DNA from: Hydnum rufescens UP504
Lineage: Eukaryota > Basidiomycota > Agaricomycetes > Cantharellales > Hydnaceae
Reading direction: 5' to 3'
DNA: 64,000 bases
NCBI GenBank assembly: GCA_014904985.1
Contig: MU129007.1
Location: 1-64,000 of the forward strand
Below are positions 21,294-32,217 of this stretch, piece after piece. The first letter of the stretch is position 1. Every line of letters starts with the position of its first letter. The notes under the pieces are model-generated. The model was given only the letters and a program-made list of their open reading frames with translations, had not been told where the DNA came from and did no database searches. The translations under genes and the position numbers were made by a program.

Positions 21294-22137
21294 TGTCAGG
21301 GTGACACTGCCGTCAAAGCCACAAACAGAAAGAGGAAAGAGATTAATTAACCACATGCTATCGCAGTGGGAATCCTGAGTATACACCACACAACAAGGGA
21401 CACACAAGTCTCACACCTATCACAGTGGGAATCCTGAAGATTGAAATGGTGATCCCCAACTGCGAAGGGCTATAAATACTATTTCCTGCACACAGCCTCC
21501 AGCCTTCCAGAGCCTTCTGCTGTCTTCCATAACCTTCCAGATCTTCCTAGAATGCCGGCTCCACAGCCCATCAGTCAGCCTCCACAGCCACCATCACTAA
21601 GCCTCACTAAGCTGATGCAGCTGTGTTACAAATCCTGTGTGCACCTCCACATGGCTATGCCCCAACTTCCATATGTATCCCCCTTAGCATATGTACTTCC
21701 AAGGCAGTGTACGCCTGGGTACCCCAAAGGTGTCCAAAGTGTCAAAGGACCGTAATGATGTGGATGGAGTATGGATTGGGACAGGTGATGTGGATTCAGG
21801 GACTGGGGGTAGAGGAGGAGGAGGGGGAGTCTGGATTGGCAACTCCATGGACTCACGTGGGGAACAAGGGAATGACAGGTGCTGACAAGGGCGCCAATGC
21901 TGCCACTGGTTGACTACCCAGCCCATAGCCCACTGGCCAAGGCCCGATAGAACGAGGGCAATAATAATAAGAGAAATGCCAATAATGGCAAGGATGACAA
22001 TAACCCCCATAGTGAATGGAGGGAGAGAGGAGACAAGAGCATTTGAGGAAGTAGGGGCCATATGATAGAGTCGATGAAGAATGATACTCTGACGGGTAAG
22101 TCCTTAGGCAGAAGCAAATGTCAATTTGATCCTGACA
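21294..22137. mobile_element. Solo LTR (844 bp)
   Basis: Begins TGTCAGG and ends with its exact inverse CCTGACA. Flanked by tacag (21289-21293) and tatag (22138-22142), a 5-bp target duplication with one change. Homologous along its whole length to 3021-3863. Differences between the two copies are dominated by CpG versus TpG/CpA transitions. No internal region is attached, as expected after LTR-LTR recombination. A minus-strand ORF with the same membrane helix as in the other copy spans 22061-21684. Confidence 0.85.
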
Positions 22138-23364
22138 TATAGGCTATTACATAGCTAACTAGGTACTTAAGGGTGCTTGCCTAAGGTGGGGCAATCACTG
22201 GATGCTTTGGTCATATCTGATGCCATGGCTCCATCATTGCCAGCTTGACACCCATTGTCACACAGTGTGGGACTTTTGGCAGAACAGACACAGGCTCCAG
22301 CCCATGCAAGACCACAGCAATCTGATAGGCCCAGGAAACTAGATTCCAATGGCATGGAGAGCAATGTTGATAGTTCCAATGATGATGAAGATCTAGAACT
22401 GGAGCCTGCTCCTGTTCTGGCAGATATGGATATCCTTGCTGCTTCAGATCTAATCTGTCAGCAGTGCTCAGATGATGGGGCCTCTGATGCAGGAAGTAGT
22501 GACTGGGACTCCAGTATTGACTCATAGAGATTTATACTTACATAATTTTGAATAATAATTGGGGCCCCTCCCCTTGTGCCAGTGAACTTGAAAATATCCA
22601 TTATTAGAACAAGGTCTTTGGAGGCAGTCCCAAGGCCATTTTGGGGCCCCTAAAAGTTTCTTGGGGCCCCCAGGGGCCCCTGGCTGTAGGATACCTGCCT
22701 CCAAAACACCTCCCAGGGGGATCACAGTAAATACATCTAATTAGATATAATAAATGCAATGTGCATTATATCTAATATGATGGGCAAAGTGACTGACCAG
22801 GCCTGCCAGATTTGGAAAGAATTCAGTCTGACTCCAGCTATTTCATCCAGCAACAAGGGTGTTACAGTCATTAAACAGACTGTGCCTATAGCTACCTCCA
22901 GTTACACTAACAAAAACCAGCCAACCTTCCACAAGAGAAAAATACCAGATAAGTTGCATCAAAAGAGCCTTGATGTAAAACACCTCAGAATTCCATGAAA
23001 CTTTCAATTGCTCTAGTGTATGGTGGATCAAACTGAAGGTAGTGGGCTGTGCCACACAGCCAGCCTTAGTAGTTATTCTGGCACCAAATCTGGCAATTTA
23101 CAGATGTGACTAGAGTTCTGGAGTCAGAAGTCACATGACTCAGCAATCAAATGAGGTAATTGGTGCAGGTCACAAGTCACATGACAGAATGTAGTGACTA
23201 AATACCACCTCCAGAAGATGTATGAGCAGTAAATTGAAGTGAAAGGGGGCTAAGAAGGAGATGTGGATCCAAAGCAGGATGTAAAGGGAGTGGTAGAGGC
23301 AGAGACTTGAGCAGAGGGTCTAGATGTTCTGTAGTGCCCCCTGAAAATGTTGGCTTCTCCCATA
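22138..23364. other. Degenerate region; short acidic ORF at 22255-22527
   Basis: The plus-strand ORF 22255-22527 (90 codons) ends in an acidic Asp/Ser-rich tail, possibly a transposon gene remnant. A GGGGCCCC-rich stretch follows (22560-22680). A degenerate 68-bp-type unit is near 23080-23180. No family was recognised. Confidence 0.4.
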
Positions 23365-23520
23365 CCTCAGGTTTCAGGTTTAACCTGGGTTTAAACCTGA
23401 ACCTGACCTGAATGGAACTGAACCTCAGGTCAGGTTCAGGTTTTGCCCTCATGGGTGATTTTGGAACCTGGTCAGGTTTAGATTTTGCCCAAATTGGGCA
23501 AAACCTGACCAAAACCTGAC
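23365..23520. repeat. AACCTGA / CAGGTTC short-motif cluster
   Basis: At least a dozen copies of CAGGTT or its complement AACCTG in both orientations, giving many potential small hairpins. It lies at the downstream end of the Plavaka-like relic. Confidence 0.7.
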
Positions 23521-23952
23521 TGTGGCAACCATACTTGAAATCCATCCATCATCACTCCAATTACAATGTTGCATGCTTTGCTGAAGAATTGGTGATTGCA
23601 TGGGATCCCATCAATAACAACATGCTCAGATAGCAAGTTCTGATAATGGTGGCCATCAAAGACATTGCTAATGTGGCTAGAATTGTGCTTGTAGTTCACA
23701 TGATATGACCACTCTCAGTTCCTCCTCCTGTCCTCCATCTACCTGAGCCATCTGCTCAACATTTCTTTGCCTGTCATATGGTCTGTAGGGCTTTAGCTCT
23801 TTTCTCTTATTTGTAAAGTCTACCACATATGGACTAATGGCTTGGTTGCATGTTTTTCTGACATGTTGTGAGGTGGAACTTTCATAAGTGCCATTCTTGC
23901 TTGATTCTGAGTTTTGGGACAAGTCTGCATCTAGGTAGAGTACAGGCTCCAT
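23478..23952 (-). pseudogene. Plavaka/CACTA (Tnp2-type) transposase fragment
   Basis: The minus strand encodes ISNVFDGHHYQNLL, then HQFFSKACNIVIGVMMDGFQ. This matches the spaced pattern of basidiomycete Tnp2 transposases (DvfDG..Y..L, then yF....DIaLG...DGf). Upstream, in another frame (23952-23677), is a plausible preceding segment with KELKPYRPYDRQRNVEQM. The two parts are out of frame and the catalytic region is absent, so this is a short relic. The ends of the element are not identifiable. Confidence 0.5.
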
Positions 23953-24335
23953 CCAATGGATTTATATCACTTTTGGACTTAGGGAAGGTGTGTGGGGTGG
24001 GGGAACTCTGGTCTAATCTTTTTATGACTTCAACCTTTTTCCTTGCACGTGATGTGGTGGTGAGTGGCAATGAGGGTGATGACTAATAGAGACAATCGCA
24101 AGACATGACACTATTTGGTTCATCATTCAAAAGAGGTTCCCAGAATAGGCAAGGGAGTCAGTTACATAAGCCCGGAGGCTGATGTACCACGGCAGAGGTG
24201 GACCGAGTGAAACCGTCGGAAGGCCTGTGGCTGGTTTAAGAATCAAATCCAGATATCCCCCGATCTCACCCCAACAACCGTGGAATTGCACCGGTGTCAC
24301 GGGTCATTTGATAATTATACCGCACCGTGGTTATG

Positions 24336-24341
24336 TATAAA
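24336..24341 (+). promoter_or_regulatory. TATA box of the P450 gene
   Basis: TATAAA lies 66 bp before the ATG at 24407, in CpG-rich sequence just after the repeat island ends (about 24090). Confidence 0.4.
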
Positions 24342-24406
24342 TTCCCGTGAGTCGGGAACCTGACATCCCCTGACGGATGAGCTGAACGCCCAGTCCTCCT
24401 GCAACC

Positions 24407-26900
24407 ATGACAGGGCTCTTCTCTAGCGTTTTTTCGGAAAGCAACCCCATCTTCATTCTCCTCGGCGCGTGTTGCTTTGTGGTACGTTTGCACCTTCTTC
24501 CCCCAGCACTATAGTAATACCTATTGCCTTGACTCGATTCAGGTTATCTGTCATGTTGTACCATATCTCCGCGATCCTTTCGATTACAGAAGAGGTCGTA
24601 CTGGGTCAGAAATCCCTGGTCCGCTCATTGCAAAGCTCAGCGATATCTGGTTGAGTCGAAAAGCAGTCCTTGGCGATCGCTCTGGCGAGGTACACAAGTT
24701 GCATCAGAAATATGGTGTGTAACACTACACATCGGGTCACGAAGCTCCGCTGATCCCGATGTCTCCTTTACCCCCATGCAGGAAAGGTAGTCCGCATCGC
24801 GCCTAACCATATATCCATTGCGGATCCGGATGCCCTTCAGATTATCTATGCTGTAAGACATCCTTCCCGTTTCCAATATGATGCATTAGGCCGACCGTCT
24901 AAATGTTCTGCAGCATGGAAACGGAAGGTACAATTCCTGTCTGTTTCTACAGTCGGGCTGGATCTCTCTGACAGTGGTGTAGCTTGAAGACAGATTTTTA
25001 TGATGCATTCGTCTCCATCCACAGGGTACGCGCACGCAGTATATCTGCCTCGGATTTGGCTTCGTTCAACCCTAACCCTTGATTATTCCTAGGGACTATT
25101 CAACACTCGCGACCGTGCAGAACATGTCAGTCAATAGTATCCTCCATCATTGTCGGTCTGAGCTCACTGAGTCTTCGCCTTACGCGTAGACCCGAAAGCG
25201 CAAGATCGTCTCCAATATTTTCTCTCAAAAGAACGTGCTCGAATTTGAGCCATACATTCGTTCTTCTGTTGCCTTATTATTGAAGAAATGGGACCACTTT
25301 TACGATACTGCTGTGATAAGGAAAGAAAAGATAAATGGTGGATGTTTTCAAGGGAGAGATGGCAATGTCTGGTTCGATTGCCTTGATTGTACGCCTCCCC
25401 TCCTGTTCTTATTCGTGTCCGGATGTGTGTATTCACTACTGCCTTCCAGGGTACAATTACCTGGCCTTTGACATCATCGGCGACCTCGCCTTTGGCTCTC
25501 CATTTGGCATGCTCGAAGCAGGGCGCGATGCCGCGCCAGTATTGGCCCCTGGAGAGGCCCCCGACAAGATAAAGCACCTCCCTGCTATTCAAATCTTGAA
25601 CGACCGTGGGACGTATTCTGCTAGCTGGGCGTCACTCCTGCATGGACCCGGCCGCTTGTCAAACGTATTCCGTGGTTTGCACGCGGAACCCAGGCAGTGC
25701 AAAACCTCGCAGGGGTACGTAATACTTCGCGAACCTAGAGTTGACCTCGAAATGTCTTTTCACTCACCACTTTCTTTGGTCCTAGATTGCTGTGGCTGCT
25801 GTGGAGAAACGCCTTCGGGAACCAAGTGACCGAAATGATCTCCTTGCGAAATTACAGGAAGGGAAGGATGCCCAAGGGAACCCAATGGGTCGCTCTGAGT
25901 TGACGGCCGAGGCGTTGACCCAGCTCATCGCTGGGAGTGACACCACGTCCAAGTACGGACCCATCTCTCCTCCCGTTATTTTTTTCAAATTTTCATTATT
26001 ATTGAAACCATGTCCGATAGTTCTTCTTGTGTCATCACATTCTATCTCGCATTGAACCTAGGAGCCCAGCATAAACTACAGGCAGAATTGGACGAAGCGC
26101 TAGGCCCTATTATTCTCCCAGAATCGGAAAAGATCTCGAGAGCGAATTACGAATTGGTTGTTGCTCCATATGATGTCGTCAAGTCGTTGCCCTACCTCGA
26201 AGCTTGCATCTATGAAGGCCTGCGCATCCATTCCACGAGGTACGGTTTTATCTTTTGTCTTCTTTTTCTCTTTCTACTCTGGGTGCGGTGGGTACTATCA
26301 ATTTTTTTGCCCCGCCAGTGCGATTGGACTACCACGCGAAGTGCCTGCGGGAGGGCTCACGGTTTCAGGAAGGTATTACAAAGAAGGCAGTATTCTCAGT
26401 GTGCCCAGTTTCACCATTCATCGTGACCCGGATGTGTGGGGTCTGGACGCAGACATTTATAGGTAAGTGCCCCGCACTGTGGTCTGAAGGTTTGAACCTG
26501 TTTATATATATCCGGTCCTATCACTAGGCCTGAGCGTTGGTTCGAGCGAGATAAAGAAAAGATGCAGAAGGCGTTTAATCCGTTCTCATGGGGTCCTCGG
26601 TGACATTCATTCTCTGTTCCTGTTCTGGCGCTGAATTGATTTGTGTCTTTCACACGTCAGAGCCTGTGTGGGAAAGAATTTGGCTACCATGGAGCTGGTT
26701 GTCATCATTGCTTCCATCTTCAAGAGATATGATATCGTTCTCGAGAGCCCGGAGACCCCTGTATGTCACTCCTGGGATATTCCTTGAATGGGACTGACCT
26801 CGGAATGACGTCATCCTCTTTCCACCAGATGGTGACCTCGGAGGGATTCTTGCGGAAGCCTGTCTCCTGTCGTGTGGGGGTGAAACGAAGGGAAGTATAA
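24407..26900 (+). CDS. Cytochrome P450, CYP53 (benzoate 4-monooxygenase)-like
   Basis: A multi-exon gene (about 13 short introns) encoding roughly 520 residues. An N-terminal hydrophobic anchor ([12 protein letters not shown]) precedes CYP53-type blocks: [43 protein letters not shown], the I-helix [13 protein letters not shown], the K-helix EGLRIHSTS (ExxR), PERWFERD and the haem site [17 protein letters not shown] with its Cys ligand. CYP53 enzymes hydroxylate benzoate to 4-hydroxybenzoate at the endoplasmic reticulum, feeding the beta-ketoadipate pathway. One base appears to be missing at about 25625 (after RGTYSAS; the conserved LGVTPAW continues one base out of frame), and no intron explains it. 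The gene is either mutated or the base is a sequencing error. First gene after the repeat island. Confidence 0.85.
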
Positions 26901-28234
26901 TTATGAACAGAAGCCATGATTTCGGGCTGGGTCCTGGACTCCTCGAACTGAAGCGAGTGACAGTAATAAACCAGGAGAAATTTCATTTTGCCTAGGGTAT
27001 TGTAGCTTCTAGACCCTTGTTCTTTGTTGTGACTACGTGTATGATCAGACATGGATGACGTTGCTCCGTGGACATATCTTCAGAAATTGGTATAATACTT
27101 CTTGTCCCTCCTCCCAGGTACTGTCTGCATCAAGTCGGATAATTGCTCCCTCTCTGGTCACAGCTAGGTGGGTGAAGGGAATCAGACCAAATTGGTCTGG
27201 AGCCTTGGAGCGCAAAACGTAAATCACACGAACAGAGAGCCAAAGGGCTGCTCCCGAAGTCGTATGTTGTGGAGTGCGACTACCATGCATGCAGGGTTCT
27301 CCAACATATTGTAAGCACCTAATACAGAAAGCTACGCAAAAACAAGACTACAGGCTAAATGTGTCAAAACTAGTGTATTGACGGGTAGCGTTAGTGTATC
27401 TTGGGGAAGTAGCTTGGTACAATAATGGAAACTTGGAGTTTCGATCATTGTGGCTGTTCGACTCAGCCCTTCTCCATTTATTTTTGGCATCCGATAATTC
27501 CCGCTTCTGTAGCCCTGAATCAATAGTGACATGCAGGAGAACACCAATCCCCAAATTTGGTATGAACTATGCAAAAAAAAACTCCGCGGGTCATTGCTCA
27601 TCAACCGCAAGTGGCATAAATACGTTTACGAAAATACACAGTTGTCATTGTTTATTACCAAGGTCTTGGTTGTCATGGATGACCCATCGCTACTAAACTT
27701 ACTCCTGTGTCCAACGGGCTGCGTTCACAGTTCGTTCTTGGTCGGGCTTTTTTACGTCCTTACCGTAATTCTCAGTACATAACGTGGGGCTCTGGCCCCA
27801 CAACTATTATCATGCGATTTTTGTTGAGTGCGGCAGGCAAGGTGAGAGACTCAGGGCAAGTATGCCGGCAGTCGCAGTCGTCGTTATCGTTATGGTACAA
27901 CTTAAGATTATTATTAAGTAAGAAGAAAGGTTACACGGTTACAACATATATTAACACAACATCTGGGTGAACGACTGTGCGAAATCGCTACAGAGACAGG
28001 ATACAAGGCTGCAAGGTTGTAGATAAACATGCATTCTTGAGCGCACCGTGGTAGCAGTCGTTCGCCGGAAAGACGGCAGGCGTCTTGTGCTATGGCCCCT
28101 CCCCATTGCGGATTCGCTCAACGCGGTGGGGGCAGCTCCCTCGAACGCAAGCAACTGTAGCACGCCTGAAAAGCCCGATGGACGACATCAAACCGGCTCA
28201 AAAAGATTCCAGGTGAGTGCCGCAGCAGCAAGAT
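26901..28234. other. Intergenic; no gene recognised
   Basis: Convergent interval between the P450 and the NADPH oxidase. Only short unconvincing open frames on either strand. Probably 3' UTRs plus spacer. Confidence 0.5.
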
Positions 28235-30654
28235 TCAAAAATGCTCCTTTGAGGCGAGAAAGAAATCTCAAATCAGGTCGGAAGGAGCGGATCGACATCG
28301 AGGCTGTTACCTTGGTGAAGGTGAATCTCGCGGTAGGAGTGCTGCAAGCGGTGGCATTCTCTCGGACGATCTTGGCCAACTCCGAAGGCTATGGATTGGC
28401 CGGAAAAAGGTAGGTCACAATGAGAAAGGTAGATGCCACAAACAAAAAACTTGGCGATCAACATACCCCACAAAAGTACGTCTAAAGAGCCGTCAAAGGT
28501 TTGAGTAAGGACGATATACGTATGCATGATAAGGGAAATAAAACAGACCCCGATATGAGAAATCGTCCCACTCTCTCTCGGGCCCAGGAAAGCTCCAGTT
28601 TCGATGGCCCCACGAATTCGGGTATAGATCGCCTTGAAATCTGGCCGGCCATACAACGTCCGGGAGCGAAGGTGCGTAAGTGTATCGTATTCTTGACCAG
28701 AGTCATTGATGGTGATATTGTACAACTGGTCAATATTCAGTTGCTGGGTGATATACATATTGATGCGCAAGAAATAGGCTGAAAGGTGGTGTTGCGTGAT
28801 CAGGCTAAACCCACCAAAATAAGGAAGGAGCACTGAAACATACGATCTATCTGGGCATCTTCGATCTCCCGAAGGACGCTTTGGAACCATGCGAACGCTG
28901 CAGAATCACGGCATACCCAAATGAACTCAACTCTACGAAGCCGATGCAGCTTTCCTTGACGTTGGCGATACCATATGTGTTTGAGGATCGATGCAAACGG
29001 TGTTACGCCTATCCCAGCACCTACTGAGCACCGCGACGTCGGATTTGAAGACATCCTGGGATGGAGCACCATACGGTCCATCGACCCGTACAATGGGAAA
29101 TTCGCGAGTGTTGTTCACCACTTCGTAGAATTGTTTGGTGGGCGCTACCATGGAGATATCAGCAGCCCCCCTAGTATCCGCACTCTGCTGCTTTTCAGAC
29201 GTCTCGGCAGCGGTGGCAAGAGCTGCTACGACGGCAGGACCAGCCCCAACGGCTTCGCCGAGGGCCTGTGTCCAATCGCCCACCTGAGATATGGTCAAAG
29301 AAACGTAGGGGTCTTCAGGTGCAGATGAAATGGTGAACTGCATTAAAGGGGGTGAATTCCGGGATGCAGTGGAGCACGGCAGCTGCGTACGGGATGCCAT
29401 TGAAACTCAGAAAGTGAAGGCACTTGCAAGAAGACCCATTGGCCGGGGGTAAACTTAAGGGAGGGCTTGATCATTCGCAGCTCCATGGCACCTAAGGAGT
29501 AGCAAGCAGATCTTTGATCAGTCAATGTTAAGAAACGATGCATGGAAAGCAAACATGCCACTGGGATGGACCAGCACTTTTTCGAGTCTGGTGAACTTGC
29601 GTCCTTGAATCTCACGCCACAAGCGTTCGCCCACGTACAAGACAAACGGCCAGATGGTCCATCGCCAGGATTCATAACCCAAGCAATGCTGCTCGGAGTA
29701 GAACGGGAATTTGGTGCTATATACGGGGTCGGGCGTATCGCGGACAAAGCAACCGGTAGCGTGGGTAAAGAGCGCTATGGAAATCCTCAGTAAGTCAGGA
29801 ATAGCTGAAAATAGAAGGGACCTACCGAGCATAAAAAAGAAGGCGAGGTGATGGGTGTACCAAAATGCTTCAAAACATTCGTTCTGAATTTTTCGGGTGG
29901 CAGTGGAGTACCTAATACAGATCAACTGAGCAATGGCCAGTACATACCCACTAGATGAAAAAACAGACATGATGATCATGATAAACAACATGAAATGACC
30001 AGTTACTCCGCTTGCTTGGGAGTAGTGGATTTGTAGGGCCAACTCGGGACGTAGTTCTGTCTCGTAATCGGTTAGCAACGAGAAAAGACAGAAGCTGCAG
30101 AGTCTCACGCGTCCGTTCAACCTTGATAAAGTTCACATAATGTGCGGTGGTGTGCACCTGAGAATCCCGGTGAGTACAATCGCAACAATAAAGAGGGTGG
30201 ACAACATACTGCAGTCCAGAATGCCATGGAATAGGCCACTTGACGATGACTAAGGTATACTGTCAAGGGATGAGGCAGGGAGGAAATTGAATGCACGCAC
30301 AACCAGACATTCTTGTCGACAGGTATCAACACGGACAGCCTGGGTCGTACGATACGAATGATATTCCGCAGCATGGGAAGCATGATCAAGGTGGCATCGC
30401 AGGCCAATACAAGGGCAGCGCCTCGAGACACCCAGACAGAGTAGGTGAGCGTATTCAATGCATGGAGACGAGCACTTGTCTGTTGGGAGTAGCAGCCATA
30501 CGCAAACACTAAAACATGAAAGGGATAGAAGATGAAATTGAAGATGATACTTCTGCATGTAGACTCGTCTAAGTGAATCCAGAGACGAATGGATGACCAT
30601 TGACGAGGCAAACCTTGCAGAGAAGAACTCCTTGCGGAAGCAGGACGCGGACAT
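28235..30654 (-). CDS. noxB: Superoxide-generating NADPH oxidase, NoxB-like
   Basis: Minus-strand multi-exon gene. Start MSASCFRKEFFSAR, then helix 1 and the block LNTLTYSVWVSRGAALVLA. Haem-ligand histidines lie in HRQVAYSMAFWTAVHTTAH and in WYTHHLAFF...HATGCFV. The FAD block is FQWHPFTISSAPEDPYVS, followed by VRVDGPYGAP and the NADPH block GAGIGVTPFASILK with FIWVCRD. The C-terminus FTFTKEHF ends exactly like NoxB. The enzyme moves electrons from NADPH across the membrane to O2 and in fungi drives differentiation. There is no EF-hand, so it is not NoxC. An extra A near 29025 breaks the frame between DVAVL and VGAGIGV, and no intron accounts for it, suggesting a mutation or assembly error. 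The KEHF ending favours NoxB over NoxA. Confidence 0.85.
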
Positions 30655-32217
30655 CGTAGACGAAGGAATATTCCAAGGATATCCCAAGTTGACCACGGGG
30701 AAAGGGGAGGGGGGGAACGAAAGGAATGAAAGAAGGAACGGAATGCGTTGGGAGACTGGGGACAGTGGAAACGGTCTTACAAATAGGAAAATTCCTATGT
30801 CTTCCGGAAGACGTATTATTGCTGAAAGGGTCGAGAAACGTTCTCAGAGGGGGGACAAGAAATCTCAACCATAATGAGGAATGAAGGACAAGGCGCCAAC
30901 GCCTTAATTCTCGCGATCTGTATTTCCTTTCACGTGATGCCGGCCCGATGACCCACCATATACTCCAAGTTCTAGTCCGAGGCACGAGCAACGAGGAACA
31001 CGCACGCAGGCATGAAAGAAGGAGCGGAAACCGCCGAAACCTTGCTTCCGCTTCGTTTCGTCGCGTCTCGACGGCCTCACTGTCCCGTCCAGCAGAGCCT
31101 GGGGGAGACCCTGTTTTGTTTTCCCCACCCTGTTTATGATGGTGTGGTCTTTGTTGGTGTCTAGTCGTGAGTCCCACTCACCCATCCCGTGCCCGCCCTC
31201 CCGCACAGCCGGGCCGGGTGCCGGGTTCTCACGCGCCCAACGCGGTATATAAGAGAGATCTCCCCCACCACCACAAAGGCGCCCAAGCCAGAAAAGGCAA
31301 GTGACATGATTCCCAAAACGCGATCAGTCGCCATGTGCCGGAAGGGCCTCGAGGCACCGGGTAACCGGCGAAGCCAGGCACTCAGTCTCGTTGCAGACGA
31401 GCTCAGAAATCGAATCAAAAAGGTCGTACGTGCCATCGCATTTGACATCCGCTCAGGGACACTCATCGTACCTTCTTGTGCCATCCTTGTGCCTTCATGG
31501 ATGTGGTTCTGGGCACCTGATCGTTGCGCCACGGAATGCAGGCATCACCCATGGGCATCCCGACCTAGCAAGGAATATGGGCGTTCTTCCCGCTCCAAAT
31601 CGGGCGGAACAGCCATCTACGCCACTCGGTCACGGACATACCACGAGGGCCGAGTCCAGACGCCGCTCTGTAGTCTCGGACTTGTTGAGAACTCATACTT
31701 TCTTTATCCGCCCTCTGCATCTCTGGTCTGAAGCTGAGAGCGAGAAATTTGGCTTGATCTTCGGTTTCAAGGAGCGGCCACAGACGATGTTCGGGCAATG
31801 CTGTGGGGATGTCATTACGCTATTCACAGAATTTTATTTCCGTGCAAGGTACGCAATCCGCGTTTTCCTGGTGGTGCGGGCCGCCAGGTCACGTGTAGAA
31901 TAGGGGACACTACCAGCCACCCATACAGGCCACAACAAGAATTGTGATGGAGGTCTGAAATCATCGAAATTCCACTCTAATGCCGATCCACGTTTTTCTC
32001 TGCATCCTCATTGGCCAACAAGACTTGATTTGTCAGGATACGCTAGGCCAATGCCTCCGCACGGACTCAACGGCGAATTTCCTTCGGCTGATACTCACAT
32101 TCGCTGGTGTCAGACCTCCATCGAGAATGTCTGGGTGCTTATGGGTGGTAAACAGGGGACGCATAAAGAGGGGATACCCCGTGTGGGATGAGGCCCCCGT
32201 CCCCTTCATTCCCATAA
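30655..32217. other. Divergent spacer between noxB and zinc-finger gene
   Basis: A minus-strand ORF at 31532-31161 has a Ser/Arg-rich N-terminus and one hydrophobic helix (VLGIMSLAFSGLGAFVVVG). It could be part of a small membrane or mitochondrial protein together with 31798-31565, but neither has a recognisable domain and splice signals are not decisive. Otherwise promoter DNA. Confidence 0.3.

Noticed and set aside
24407..30654. P450 plus NADPH oxidase as a secondary-metabolite cluster
   Set aside because: No backbone synthase, transporter or pathway regulator adjoins them, and CYP53 and NoxB have independent housekeeping or developmental roles.
31161..31731. Overlapping ORFs on both strands between noxB and the zinc-finger gene
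   Set aside because: No domain, unclear splice sites and overlapping frames; left as spacer with a low-confidence note.
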